A DNA stretch of 64,000 nucleotides from Sulfurovum sp. (GTDB lineage: Bacteria; Campylobacterota; Campylobacteria; Campylobacterales; Sulfurovaceae): the NCBI GenBank assembly GCA_027019175.1, contig JALUXB010000025.1:1-64000 (forward strand), written 5' to 3'. Shown here one piece after another: positions 44,172 to 52,814 of the stretch. Made by a program: the position numbers and the translations under genes. The first letter of the stretch is position 1. Each line of letters opens with the position of its first letter. Under the pieces are notes generated by a model. It made no database searches. It was given only the letters and a program-made list of their open reading frames with translations, and was not told where the DNA came from.

Positions 44172-44665
44172 GCATTGAACTTATCGTGCTTGACGTCGAC
44201 GGAACCATGACTGACAGCCGCATTACCTACAGTGAAACCGGCGATGAGATCAAATCGTTCAATGTCAAGGACGGTTTGGCGATCGCAAGCTGGAGACGAT
44301 TGGGAAAACAGGTGGCGATCATTACCGGACGAAGCTCGAAGATTGTTGCACGCCGTGCAGAAGAGCTTCGTATTGAACATTTCTACCAGGGGGTGGACAA
44401 CAAGCGTGAGGTACTTGCATCGCTACTTGAGAAGCTTGATTTAAGTATGGAGAATGTCGCAGCTATTGGAGATGACCTCAATGACATTTCGATGCTCAAG
44501 GCTGCACAGCTCTCTTTTGTACCGCAGGATGCCAGCGCCTATGTGGACAAGATCGCCGATGTTATTTTGACCAAACGCGGCGGTGACGGTGCTGTACGTG
44601 AAATGATTGAGTACCTGATCAAGAAAGAGGGACTCGAAAAGCAGTATCTGGCATTATGGGACTGA
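44168..44665 (+). CDS. kdsC: KDO-8-phosphate phosphatase
   Basis: KdsC releases phosphate from KDO-8-phosphate, giving KDO for lipopolysaccharide. The 165-residue HAD-family enzyme has the motif VLDVDGTMTDSRI at the N-terminus, IITGRSS, and the final GDDLNDISML with the metal-binding aspartates. It is a class C0 HAD without a cap and works as a tetramer. The GTG start overlaps the hisB stop (GTGA). Its end overlaps lptC by 10 bp. Confidence 0.94.
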   Translation: MSIELIVLDVDGTMTDSRITYSETGDEIKSFNVKDGLAIASWRRLGKQVAIITGRSSKIVARRAEELRIEHFYQGVDNKREVLASLLEKLDLSMENVAAIGDDLNDISMLKAAQLSFVPQDASAYVDKIADVILTKRGGDGAVREMIEYLIKKEGLEKQYLALWD

Positions 44666-45192
44666 AATTTGAACTGCTGCTTGTTGTGCTGATCGTGTTG
44701 ACATCAGCTGTCACAATGACAACAAAGCTGCATGAGCACAATAGCAAAACAGCATCTGACAGCAAAGAACTTGAATTTACCGATACGACGTTTACGGAAG
44801 TTACACCCCAAAAACGTGTCGGTGTCAGTTTTGCTGCGCATGGCGTACGTGCCGGGGGTATACTGAAGGTGGAACATCTCCGTTATTACAACGATACGAT
44901 CAAGGAACTTTTGGCTGACAGAGGAACCTATAGGGGAAACCTGATCTATCTTGACGGTAATGTTTCTTTGCGTCAAACTGCAGGGTTTGACTACTATACA
45001 CAGCATGCCTATTATGACAAAAAATATGAAGTACTTTACGTGCCTTCACCCTTTACTGCATATCGGGGTGAAGATGTGATGCATGGTGCGACATTGCGCT
45101 ATAATACCAAAAGCAAAGAGGCATATGCCACGATGATCGATGCTGTGCTGCATACTGCGGAAACCAATGAAACCAATGAAACAAAGGAGTAG
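44656..45192 (+). CDS. lptC: LptC: LPS transport bridge protein
   Basis: LptC is anchored in the inner membrane and passes LPS from LptBFG to LptA. The 178-residue protein has one N-terminal helix (LLLVVLIVLTSAVTM) and a periplasmic beta-jellyroll (residues 45-165, with YLDGNVSLRQTAGFDYYTQHAYYD). Sequence similarity in LptC is always weak, so the call also rests on position between kdsC and lptA. The end carries an imperfect TNETNETKE repeat. The start overlaps kdsC. Confidence 0.85.
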   Translation: MGLKFELLLVVLIVLTSAVTMTTKLHEHNSKTASDSKELEFTDTTFTEVTPQKRVGVSFAAHGVRAGGILKVEHLRYYNDTIKELLADRGTYRGNLIYLDGNVSLRQTAGFDYYTQHAYYDKKYEVLYVPSPFTAYRGEDVMHGATLRYNTKSKEAYATMIDAVLHTAETNETNETKE

Positions 45193-45195
45193 CCG

Positions 45196-45669
45196 ATGAA
45201 AAGTGTGCTGCGTTTTGCACTGCCGGTGCTGGGACTGACAATGGTGCTGTTTGCCCAGAAGGTACAGGTGACCTCGGATAAGATGAAAGCATACGACAGT
45301 AAAAAAGAGATCCATTTCATCGGCAATGCGAAAGTGACCAAGTTGAAAGACTGGATACATGGTGCAGAGATCATTGTCTACTTCAATGAGAATAACGAGA
45401 CAAAAAAGTATGTGGCAGAAGGAAATGTAACGTTTGAACTGCATCAAAAAAATGCACTCTATAAAGGCAAGGCGGACAGAGTAACCTATCTTCCGAAAAC
45501 ATCCGAATATATTCTTACAGGCAATGCCGCTATTAACGATACTGTCAATGACCGGCGTGTGAACGGTAATGAGATCGTACTCGATATGACAACAGGCAAT
45601 GCCAATGTCAAGGGAGATCGTACCAAGCCGGTCAAATTTATTTTCGATATGGAGAAAAAAGGTGAGTAA
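45196..45669 (+). CDS. lptA: LptA: periplasmic LPS carrier
   Basis: LptA forms the periplasmic bridge that carries LPS to the outer membrane. The 157-residue protein has a signal peptide (LPVLGLTMVLFA) and the OstA-like repeats: VTSDKMKAYDSKKEIHFIGNAKVT and YVAEGNVTFELHQKNALYKGKADRVTYLPK. It ends in MTTGNANVKGDRTKPVKFIFD. The start follows the lptC stop by 3 bp with an AAAGGAG ribosome site. Its final codons overlap the engB start by 8 bp. Confidence 0.92.
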   Translation: MKSVLRFALPVLGLTMVLFAQKVQVTSDKMKAYDSKKEIHFIGNAKVTKLKDWIHGAEIIVYFNENNETKKYVAEGNVTFELHQKNALYKGKADRVTYLPKTSEYILTGNAAINDTVNDRRVNGNEIVLDMTTGNANVKGDRTKPVKFIFDMEKKGE

Positions 45670-46300
45670 TCCACGCATAGTAGAAGCCGAATTTATCAAG
45701 TCTGCACAGAGCATTGCCGATTCGCTGCCCGAAGATATGAGCGAGGTGGTCTTTCTGGGACGCTCCAATGTAGGAAAGAGTTCTACACTCAATGGTCTGA
45801 CACAGCGTAAAAACCTTGCCAAGAGTTCAGCAACACCTGGAAAGACACAGTTGATCAATTTCTTTGAAACCCGTTACCTTTATGACGGGCAGAGTTACCC
45901 CGTACGTTTTGTCGATCTTCCGGGATTTGGTTACGCAAAAGTTTCCAAATCGCTCAAAGAGGTGTGGCAGCGTAATCTGGTAGAATTCATTGAGCAGCGT
46001 GTTTCTATCCGGCTCTATATCCATTTGCGTGATGCCCGTCATCCGCATGCAAAGATCGATGATGATGTCGAAGCATACATTTCAGAATTCATTCGCCCGG
46101 ATCAGCGTTATCTGACGGTATTTACCAAAATTGATAAGCTTAATCAGAAAGAGCGTAACAAACTCAAGCGGGAGTTTCCGGACTCTATTACTGTCTCAAA
46201 CCTCAAAAAAAGCGGGTTTGACCGTGTACACAAAGAGATACTTTCTACCATTTTCGGAATCGATTTCAGCCAAAAGAAAAAAGAGGATACAGAAGCGTGA
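45662..46300 (+). CDS. engB: EngB/YsxC-type ribosome assembly GTPase
   Basis: EngB helps mature the large ribosomal subunit. The 212-residue GTPase has G1 GRSNVGKSS, G2 around SSATPGKTQ, G3 DLPGFGYAK and G4 FTKIDKL. The GTG start was chosen because a GGAG ribosome site lies upstream in lptA and because the protein then starts like its relatives (MSNPRIVEAEFIKSAQS). The 3' end overlaps the next gene by 4 bp. Confidence 0.94.
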   Translation: MSNPRIVEAEFIKSAQSIADSLPEDMSEVVFLGRSNVGKSSTLNGLTQRKNLAKSSATPGKTQLINFFETRYLYDGQSYPVRFVDLPGFGYAKVSKSLKEVWQRNLVEFIEQRVSIRLYIHLRDARHPHAKIDDDVEAYISEFIRPDQRYLTVFTKIDKLNQKERNKLKREFPDSITVSNLKKSGFDRVHKEILSTIFGIDFSQKKKEDTEA

Positions 46301-46758
46301 TAGAACTGGTCAAGGCAAAACTTGATGATATTCCTGCGATGCAGGCACTTGTGGCAGAAAAAGTCAAAGACGGCACCATTCTCAATCGCAGTGAAGATGA
46401 AGTGGCAACCAATATACGTTCCTATGTTCTTGCCAAAGAGGGTGAAAAACTGGTCGGTTATACGGCATTGCATATCCATTCGGTCAGGCTGGCTGAAATA
46501 CGCAGTCTTATTGTGGATGAAGCCTACAGGGGGAAGCATATCGGCAAACGCATGGTGGAGTTTACCCTGGAGGAAGCACGTACCCTCGGTGTAAAAGAGG
46601 ATGTTCTTGTACTTACGTATCTGCCGGAGTTTTTCAAGAAACTTGGTTTCAGGGAGATTGACAAAGAAGTGATACCGGAACACAAGATATGGGCGGACTG
46701 CATTAAGTGTATTCATTTTCCTGTCTGCAATGAAGTGGCTTTGGTTTACAAGGTATAA
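46297..46758 (+). CDS. GNAT N-acetyltransferase, ArgA-like
   Basis: This 153-residue GNAT enzyme has the acetyl-CoA loop YRGKHIGKRMVEF (about 73-85). The C-terminal region EHKIWADCIKCIHFPVCNEVALVYK matches the acetyltransferase part of N-acetylglutamate synthases, in which a cysteine cluster is typical. It may start arginine synthesis from glutamate without the amino acid kinase domain. The GTG start overlaps the engB stop by 4 bp. It lies in the wall/LPS operon without a clear functional link. Confidence 0.82.
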   Translation: MIELVKAKLDDIPAMQALVAEKVKDGTILNRSEDEVATNIRSYVLAKEGEKLVGYTALHIHSVRLAEIRSLIVDEAYRGKHIGKRMVEFTLEEARTLGVKEDVLVLTYLPEFFKKLGFREIDKEVIPEHKIWADCIKCIHFPVCNEVALVYKV

Positions 46759-46763
46759 CCGCT

Positions 46764-47210
46764 ATGGCATCTGCAATACGAAAGCTCATTGTGTGGATAC
46801 TGGTGATCCTTTTTGTGCTTTTTTATCCGATGTTGATTTCCATTTATGTCTTTCTGCCGCTTTTTTTCGGGGTGGTAGGCTATATGCTCATCCGGGGGAT
46901 CGAAGAGGGAAAATGGTCCTACATTCTGCTTTCCCTGATTTACCTGATCAATATGGATATCAACCTTTCCATGCCGTTTCTGCTTATTTCCATTGCTATT
47001 TTGCTGGTATATATTTTTATCTATCCCCACTTGAACCATTTTCGAAAATGTAAAGTCTGTACACCGTTTTTGACCGTACTGATGATCGATCTTGTCTATT
47101 TTGCTGTTTTGATGGTGTATGATTTTATTTTTCAGACCCATATCATCAAGCTTGATGAAATTCTTTTTTATCCTCTGATCGTCGATCTGCTTGTGGCGGT
47201 GATGCTGTGA
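46764..47210 (+). CDS. Small membrane protein before mrdA, MreD-like position
   Basis: This 148-residue protein is almost entirely hydrophobic, with five or six predicted helices. The size, topology and place directly before the PBP2 gene fit MreD, the rod-shape membrane protein, but MreD sequences diverge so much that I cannot confirm it. A cytoplasmic CKVC segment follows the third or fourth helix. Its end overlaps the mrdA GTG start by 4 bp (GTGA), so it is made together with PBP2. Confidence 0.65.
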   Translation: MASAIRKLIVWILVILFVLFYPMLISIYVFLPLFFGVVGYMLIRGIEEGKWSYILLSLIYLINMDINLSMPFLLISIAILLVYIFIYPHLNHFRKCKVCTPFLTVLMIDLVYFAVLMVYDFIFQTHIIKLDEILFYPLIVDLLVAVML

Positions 47211-49042
47211 GATATTTTTTTGTGATCTTGATCTTTTTGTTGATATGGGCGGGAATGATCGTCCGGCTGTATCATCTGAGTATCAAATCGAATTACTATT
47301 ATGAGGAACTTGCAAAAGAGAATATTGAACGCAAGGAGTTCATTAAGCCGGTGCGTGGCGAGATTACGGATGTCAACGGTAACCTGCTGGCGATGAACCA
47401 GATCGGTTTTTCTATCTCGATCAAGCCGCACCTGAAAGCGGACAGCCCCCGTGTCAAAGAGATTGCAGATGCATTGCATGAAACATTTCCGGATCTGAAT
47501 ATCACTATGATGAAGAAGGTGTACAAAAAACAGAGTTCTCCCTACAATCACAAATTCATTAAAGTGGTAGATTTTATCCCTTATGCCGACATGATGGGTG
47601 CCTATGCGAAGCTGAGTCTTTTCCCTGAAATAAAAATAGATGCAGAGACAAAACGCTACTATCCGTATGGCCGCTATGCTGCACATATTGTAGGCTATAC
47701 CGGCCGCTCTAACAAAAAAGAAAACGCTGCTGATCCTGTGGTCGATGTGGTTGGAAAAGTGGGCAAAAGCGGCCTTGAGCGTTACTATAACAAGGTGCTT
47801 GAAGGAGAACTCGGCTATATCATCAACAAAGTGACAGCGACCAATAAGGCGATTGAAGTTTTGAAAAAGGTACCGCCGAAAGACAACAAAAACCTTACCC
47901 TCAATATCGATATTGCCCTGCAGCAAATGATCTATGAAGAATTTGCAAAAATGAAAGAGACCGGTGTAGCGATCGTGATGCGTACAACCGGAGAGATCGT
48001 TGCCGCTGTCAGTTACCCTGCGTATGACCCGAATCTTTTTGTCGGGGGCATCAGTGTCAAAGACTGGAGAGCGCTACAGGAAGATCTGGCGCACCCCTTT
48101 ACCAACAAGATCACCCATGGAACATACCCTCCCGGCTCTTCCATAAAAATGGGAATGGCACTGGCATTCGACAAGGCAAAACCGGGCATTTTGAGAAGTA
48201 CGGAGTTTTGTAACGGTTCAATGACGATTGGAAACAGCAAACACAAATTCCGCTGCTGGAAGCATACCGGACACGGTACGGTAGATCTTCGTAAAGCGAT
48301 CATGCAGTCGTGTGATGTCTACTTTTACAAAAAAAGTCTGAAAGTAGGCATCGATGCCATGGCTAAAAATCTGCGCTCTTTTGGACTGGGGGTCAAAACA
48401 GGTGTCGACCTGCCAAGAGAATTTAACGGTGTGATTCCGGACAAAGCATGGAAAATGCGCCGATTCAAACAGCCATGGTACAAGGGTGAGACGGTCATCT
48501 CTGCGATCGGACAGGGGTATGATTCTGTGACACCTCTGCAGGTAGCACGCTATACGGCACTGGTGGCAACGGGCAATCTTGTAACGCCAAGAGTGGCAAA
48601 ATCGGTTGACGGGAATGCCACGAAGCCGATCATCAAGCCCATCGCTTTTAACCCATATTCTATTGGTGAGATCAGAAGGGGAATGTATGATGTGTGTAAT
48701 ACACTTGGAGGAACGGCATACCGTACGATGCACAAGCTGCCGATCATCGTAGCAGGGAAAACAGGAACATCACAGGTAACGTCTATTCCCCAGTCGACAG
48801 TCAGACGTCTGAAAGAATCTGAACTTGCCTATTTCCACCGCTCACATGCCTGGATCACGACGTACGCACCCTATAAAAATCCGCAATTTGTCGTTACCGT
48901 ACTGGTGGAGCACGGTGGTCACGGGGGAAGTACTTCCGGACCTATTGCCGCCAAAATATATAAATGGCTTTATGCACATAACTATTTCAGCGACAAACCG
49001 CTACAGAAGATTGATACGGCAAAACAGCCGGATTTGTTTTAG
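47207..49042 (+). CDS. mrdA: Penicillin-binding protein 2, elongation transpeptidase
   Basis: PBP2 cross-links peptidoglycan during side-wall growth. The 611-residue protein has one N-terminal anchor (FVILIFLLIWAGMIV), a PBP dimer domain with RGEITDVNGNLLA, and the transpeptidase domain. Catalytic motifs are SSIK in PPGSSIKMG (about residue 311), SCD in QSCDVYFY and KTG in AGKTGTSQV. The length is normal for the family. It ends the nine-gene operon; a REP-like hairpin follows. Confidence 0.95.
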   Translation: MRYFFVILIFLLIWAGMIVRLYHLSIKSNYYYEELAKENIERKEFIKPVRGEITDVNGNLLAMNQIGFSISIKPHLKADSPRVKEIADALHETFPDLNITMMKKVYKKQSSPYNHKFIKVVDFIPYADMMGAYAKLSLFPEIKIDAETKRYYPYGRYAAHIVGYTGRSNKKENAADPVVDVVGKVGKSGLERYYNKVLEGELGYIINKVTATNKAIEVLKKVPPKDNKNLTLNIDIALQQMIYEEFAKMKETGVAIVMRTTGEIVAAVSYPAYDPNLFVGGISVKDWRALQEDLAHPFTNKITHGTYPPGSSIKMGMALAFDKAKPGILRSTEFCNGSMTIGNSKHKFRCWKHTGHGTVDLRKAIMQSCDVYFYKKSLKVGIDAMAKNLRSFGLGVKTGVDLPREFNGVIPDKAWKMRRFKQPWYKGETVISAIGQGYDSVTPLQVARYTALVATGNLVTPRVAKSVDGNATKPIIKPIAFNPYSIGEIRRGMYDVCNTLGGTAYRTMHKLPIIVAGKTGTSQVTSIPQSTVRRLKESELAYFHRSHAWITTYAPYKNPQFVVTVLVEHGGHGGSTSGPIAAKIYKWLYAHNYFSDKPLQKIDTAKQPDLF

Positions 49043-49059
49043 ATACCTCGATCATTGCA

Positions 49060-49093
49060 CTGCCAAGATCCCGTATAAAGCGCGGGATGGCAG
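49060..49093. repeat. REP-like hairpin between mrdA and the antiporter gene
   Basis: CTGCC-AAG-ATCCCG and CGGGAT-GGCAG pair as an 11-bp stem with a 3-nt bulge and a 9-nt loop. It lies in the 67-bp gap between convergent genes and may serve as a two-way stop, although no T-tract follows. The ATCCCG...CGGGAT core resembles other hairpins in this window. Confidence 0.5.
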
Positions 49094-49109
49094 CGTGATA
49101 GATGATTGA

Positions 49110-50042
49110 TTACATACTTTGCAATGTATGTTGTAAAAAGAGTCCGAGAATGATGACAAGGGCGATACCGGCAGATTTGGTATAAAGTTTGTTGGCGGTC
49201 AGAAAGACCAGAATGAGGGTAGCAACAAGCATTGTGGTAATGTCGAAGCTGTATTTGAGTGAATCCAGCGGCATGGGTTTTGTCAATGCGGCTGCACCGA
49301 GGACAACGGATGTGTTGGCCATATTGGAGCCGATGATATTTCCGATGGCCATATCGACTTTCCCTTTGACAGAAGCGGAAATACTGACGACCAGTTCAGG
49401 AAGGGATGTGCCAAGGGAGATCATGATGATACCGATGACCCACTCTGAAACACCAAAGCTTTTGGCAATATCTGAGGCACTTTCAACCGTAAAATGCGCA
49501 CCGACGATGACAAGTACGAAACCAATGGCAAGCATTAAGAGTGTCAACGGCCATGAGAAAGGCTCTTTGGCAACATCTTCAAGCTCGTCTTCCGGAAGAC
49601 TTTTGGCATCCTGTACGAGAAAAAGAAGGTATGCTCCCATCATGAGCATAAGCAGCATGGCATCAAAACGTGAAATGACACCATCCATGATCATCAGTAT
49701 GAAAACAAAAACAGGCATGAGTGCCCAGGTGCTGTCTTTGGCAAAAAAATCACGGTCTGGTTTGATGTTCCGGGCAATGAGAAAGACTGAGGCAAGTACC
49801 AGTGTAATATTGAGAATATTACTACCAATAACGTTTGATATGGCAATTTCCGGCTTGTCTGCTGCACTGGCAGCAACACTCGCCGCCATTTCCGGCAGGG
49901 AAGTTCCCAGTGCGATAAGGGTGGCACCGATGATGAATTCTGGAATATCAAAACGCAGGGCGATTTTTTCACTTTGATGGATCAGCATCTCCGCACCCCA
50001 AATGAGTACACCCATGGCAATGACGAATATCAGAAAACTCAT
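49110..50042 (-). CDS. Calcium/sodium antiporter of the CaCA family (YrbG-like)
   Basis: This 310-residue inner-membrane protein has about ten helices and the two CaCA alpha repeats: GATLIALGTSLPEMAASV with GNVIGSNILN, and MISLGTSLPELVVSIS with GNIIGSNMAN. It exchanges Na+ or H+ for Ca2+. A basic/acidic cytoplasmic loop (DAKSLPEDELEDVAKE) separates the halves. The start overlaps the ybeY stop by 4 bp, so it is co-translated with that gene. Confidence 0.93.
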   Translation of the reverse strand: MSFLIFVIAMGVLIWGAEMLIHQSEKIALRFDIPEFIIGATLIALGTSLPEMAASVAASAADKPEIAISNVIGSNILNITLVLASVFLIARNIKPDRDFFAKDSTWALMPVFVFILMIMDGVISRFDAMLLMLMMGAYLLFLVQDAKSLPEDELEDVAKEPFSWPLTLLMLAIGFVLVIVGAHFTVESASDIAKSFGVSEWVIGIIMISLGTSLPELVVSISASVKGKVDMAIGNIIGSNMANTSVVLGAAALTKPMPLDSLKYSFDITTMLVATLILVFLTANKLYTKSAGIALVIILGLFLQHTLQSM

Positions 50043-50479
50043 GCTTCATCCTCCTTTTCATTATTTCGTACAATAAGACTCTTAGGCAGTTTCCATGCTT
50101 CAATCAGTAGTTTTTCTTTGGCACGCATTTGGCCTTCATCGGTTTCATGGTCGAATCCGACAAGGTGGAGCAGCCCGTGAATAAAAAGCAGGGTAAGTTC
50201 TTCCTGCTTCGTATGCCCGAACTCTTGTGCCTTTTGTTCGACAAAGTCTTTTGAAATGACAATGGCACCAAGAGGGGTATGGGGCATGGTGTCGCCAAGG
50301 GGAAAGCTAAGGACATCTGTCGGGGCATCTTTGCCTCTGTGCCGGGAGTTGAGTGCCTGAATACCGGCATTGTCGGTGATGATCAGTTCTATCTGGCGCT
50401 GCGTCAGATCTTCAGCGATTTTGGCAAGAAGATCGGTATCTACGGGAAGGTCGGTTTCATTGATAAGGTCTATTAACAT
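50039..50479 (-). CDS. ybeY: YbeY endoribonuclease
   Basis: YbeY trims the 3' end of 16S rRNA and takes part in ribosome quality control. The 146-residue enzyme has the zinc motif FIHGLLHLVGFDHETD with three histidines. The fold is preceded by RGKDAPTDVLSFPL, a family hallmark. The ATG used lies six codons after an in-frame TTG; neither has a strong ribosome site, and the ATG fits family length. The antiporter gene overlaps by 4 bp. Confidence 0.93.
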   Translation of the reverse strand: MLIDLINETDLPVDTDLLAKIAEDLTQRQIELIITDNAGIQALNSRHRGKDAPTDVLSFPLGDTMPHTPLGAIVISKDFVEQKAQEFGHTKQEELTLLFIHGLLHLVGFDHETDEGQMRAKEKLLIEAWKLPKSLIVRNNEKEDEA

Positions 50480-50551
50480 AGGTACTATTTTACCCAAATC
50501 TTGGTAAAATGACCCTACAGTGAATAATCAAAACAGCAGAGGAATATCAGC

Positions 50552-51223
50552 ATGAACAAAAAAGCGGTCTGCATTATCTCAGGCGGTATGGACAGTGCCC
50601 TGAGTGCGAAAATAGCACAGAAGGAAGGCTATGACATTATTGCCGTACACTTTAACTACGGGCAGAGAACCGAAGCACGGGAACTTCAGGCATTTCGTCT
50701 GATTGCGGATGAACTGTGTGCAGCGGAGCGCTACGAGATCGATTTGCCTTTTTTCGGTCAGATCGGTGCATCGGCATTGACCGACCACAGCATCGAAGTG
50801 CCGACCGGCGGACTTGAACCGGGGGTACCGGTGACCTATGTCCCTTTTAGAAACGGTATTTTCCTCTCTATTGCCGCGTCTATTGCCGAAAAACATGGTG
50901 CTGCAGCGCTCTATATCGGTGTTGTGGAAGAAGACAGTTCAGGCTACCCGGACTGTCGGGAAAGCTATATTGAAGCGATGGAAAAAGCAATCAACCTCGG
51001 GACGAAGGATGAAACGCATATTGAGATAAAAATGCCGCTGGTACATATGAAAAAGAGTCAGATCGTTGCCAAAGCAATTGAATTGAAAGTACCGCTGGAG
51101 CATACCTGGAGCTGTTACCAGTCAGAAGATGAAGCATGCGGTGTCTGTGACAGCTGCCGTTTGCGCCTGCAAGGATTCAAAGAGGCCAAAGAAGTCGACC
51201 CCATTACCTACGCGGCACTCTAA
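50552..51223 (+). CDS. queC: 7-cyano-7-deazaguanine synthase
   Basis: QueC makes preQ0 from CDG and ammonia, for queuosine in tRNA. The 223-residue enzyme has the PP-loop ISGGMDSAL (residues 8-16), the FNYGQR and YVPFRNGIFLSIAAS segments, and a C-terminal zinc site, CYQSEDEACGVCDSCRLR, with four cysteines. No riboswitch is seen in its short leader. Its stop codon is directly next to the convergent lipoprotein stop, with no gap between them. Confidence 0.95.
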   Translation: MNKKAVCIISGGMDSALSAKIAQKEGYDIIAVHFNYGQRTEARELQAFRLIADELCAAERYEIDLPFFGQIGASALTDHSIEVPTGGLEPGVPVTYVPFRNGIFLSIAASIAEKHGAAALYIGVVEEDSSGYPDCRESYIEAMEKAINLGTKDETHIEIKMPLVHMKKSQIVAKAIELKVPLEHTWSCYQSEDEACGVCDSCRLRLQGFKEAKEVDPITYAAL

Positions 51224-51583
51224 TCAGTAACGCTGGTAGGCGTTGGCAATATAACGGAATTCATACTTGTGGTTAGGGTACTTTGCTGTTCCTTCCGCAA
51301 TGAACTGGTTTCGGGTAATCTGTCTGTCCCATAGACGGTACATCAGATTTTTGAACCACTCTTTTTCCGCCGGTGTTTCAAGCCTCATTCGGTTATAGTT
51401 CGGGTCTGTCTGTGTACTTTGTGCCACTTTGACCATCGTATCGTGGAATTTTTGCTCTTTGGCAGGGGTCGGTTTTTCATAGTAGCTGTTTGTATTTGGT
51501 GTCGGCATACCGGGTGTGGTGCTGCATCCTGTAAAAAGTGCTGCACTGCCAACCATAAGCAATGTATAGATCTGTCGTTTCAT
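51224..51583 (-). CDS. Small lipoprotein of unknown function
   Basis: This 119-residue protein has a lipobox, LFTGC (cysteine at residue 20). The mature part starts with a Pro/Thr/Asn-rich linker, followed by helical WFKNLMYRLWDRQITRNQFIAEG and an aromatic C-terminus. I do not recognise the family. It is convergent with queC, and the stops are adjacent. Confidence 0.65.
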   Translation of the reverse strand: MKRQIYTLLMVGSAALFTGCSTTPGMPTPNTNSYYEKPTPAKEQKFHDTMVKVAQSTQTDPNYNRMRLETPAEKEWFKNLMYRLWDRQITRNQFIAEGTAKYPNHKYEFRYIANAYQRY

Positions 51584-51667
51584 GACTGTTTCCTTTATGA
51601 ATCTCTTTGCTGCAGTTATCGTTAAGTAAGTATATCAAAAAATAGTCACGAATATATAACAATATAC

Positions 51668-51681
51668 CTGATCCGGGTCAA
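51668..51681. promoter_or_regulatory. FNR/CRP-like half-palindrome upstream of hemF
   Basis: CTGAT-CCGG-GTCAA matches the FNR consensus TTGAT-N4-ATCAA except at two positions. It lies 85 bp before the hemF start. A second palindrome, ATCACATGTGAT (51709-51720), overlaps the TATAAT box at 51720-51725. The hemF promoter may therefore be under oxygen or CRP/FNR-type control. Confidence 0.4.
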
Positions 51682-51765
51682 ATTTATCAGATAAGAGAGG
51701 ATTGACGGATCACATGTGATATAATCACCGGAAATTCCCTCATTATATGAAAACAAGGAGCGTAA

Positions 51766-52809
51766 ATGCGTACAATGGCAACGGCCGAGGAAGCGAAGAG
51801 AGCCCATGCGCTGGTCAGTGGTTTACAGCACTATTTTGTTGAAAAACTCGATGGTGTCAGTCATGAACTCGGGAAAGACAAAGTCTGCGAAGCTGTCGAA
51901 TGGCTCAGAGATGAAGGCAGACACGGCGGCGGCGTGCGTTATGAAACACGGGATGAAACAGTTTTTGACAGAGGTTCGGTCAATATTTCACAGGTACACT
52001 ATGAGGATGACCCGATGAAAAAGCTCGGATCGGCTACAGCCATTTCAACCATTATTCACCCTGCCAACCCGCATGCCCCTTCGATGCATATGCATATTTC
52101 CTGGACACAGATGAAAGAGGGGAATGGCTACTGGCGCCTGATGGCCGATCTGAACCCTTCTTTGCAGAACGATGTTTTCAAACGCGATTTTGATATGGCA
52201 CTTGAACGTGTAACTGATGCGCTCTATGAAGAGGGTACAGCACAGGCGGAGCAGTACTTTTTTATTCCGGTACTTGAACGTACGCGCGGGGTAAGCCATT
52301 TTTATCTCGAAGGATACAACAGCGGTGATTTTGAGGCAGATATACTGTTCGCACAACAGTTTGGTGAAGCAGTCATCGATGCCTATACCGGTATTATCCT
52401 GCAGGCATTGCAGTACTATCGTACGTTTACGGCAGAGGAAAAGGCACAGCAGATCGATTATCATACGCTCTATCTGTTTCAGGTCCTGACGCTGGACAGA
52501 GGTACCACATCGGGGTTACTGGTACATGACCAGAACGATGTGGGAATTATGGGGTCGCTTCCTTCCCATGTGAACCGCCCGCTGCTTTACAGCTGGCTGG
52601 AGAAGATGCCAAAGCCGCAGGACAGGCTGCTGCTTTCTCTTATCGATGCACTGCCCGAAGGCAAGATTGTAGCAGTAGATGAACGTGTCAAAAAGAGACT
52701 GGCCAATGCTGTAAGGGCACACTATAAAGCATTCCCCGAAGCGTTGACAATGCAGGCAAACAGCACCATAGTCCCACCTACTGTGGAGAATCACACAACA
52801 GCAGAATAA
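51766..52809 (+). CDS. hemF: Oxygen-dependent coproporphyrinogen III oxidase
   Basis: HemF converts coproporphyrinogen III to protoporphyrinogen IX using oxygen, for haem. The 347-residue protein keeps the family blocks GGGVRYETRDETVFDRGSVNISQVHY, STIIHPANPHAPSMHMHISW and a MADLNPS segment, but it is a divergent version: the usual YF..WWFGGGADLTP block reads GYWRLMADLNPS. It is longer than the E. coli enzyme (299). It has its own promoter and an AAGGAGCG ribosome site. It implies a supply of oxygen, fitting a microaerobic life. Confidence 0.85.
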   Translation: MRTMATAEEAKRAHALVSGLQHYFVEKLDGVSHELGKDKVCEAVEWLRDEGRHGGGVRYETRDETVFDRGSVNISQVHYEDDPMKKLGSATAISTIIHPANPHAPSMHMHISWTQMKEGNGYWRLMADLNPSLQNDVFKRDFDMALERVTDALYEEGTAQAEQYFFIPVLERTRGVSHFYLEGYNSGDFEADILFAQQFGEAVIDAYTGIILQALQYYRTFTAEEKAQQIDYHTLYLFQVLTLDRGTTSGLLVHDQNDVGIMGSLPSHVNRPLLYSWLEKMPKPQDRLLLSLIDALPEGKIVAVDERVKKRLANAVRAHYKAFPEALTMQANSTIVPPTVENHTTAE

Positions 52810-52814
52810 AAGGG

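Noticed and set aside
50498-50551. preQ1 riboswitch before queC
   Set aside because: The gap is only 54-70 bp and has no C-rich pseudoknot pattern.
51702-51725. TTGACG with TATAAT as a classic hemF promoter
   Set aside because: The spacing is only 12 bp, too short for a sigma-70 promoter. The -10 box alone was kept as plausible.
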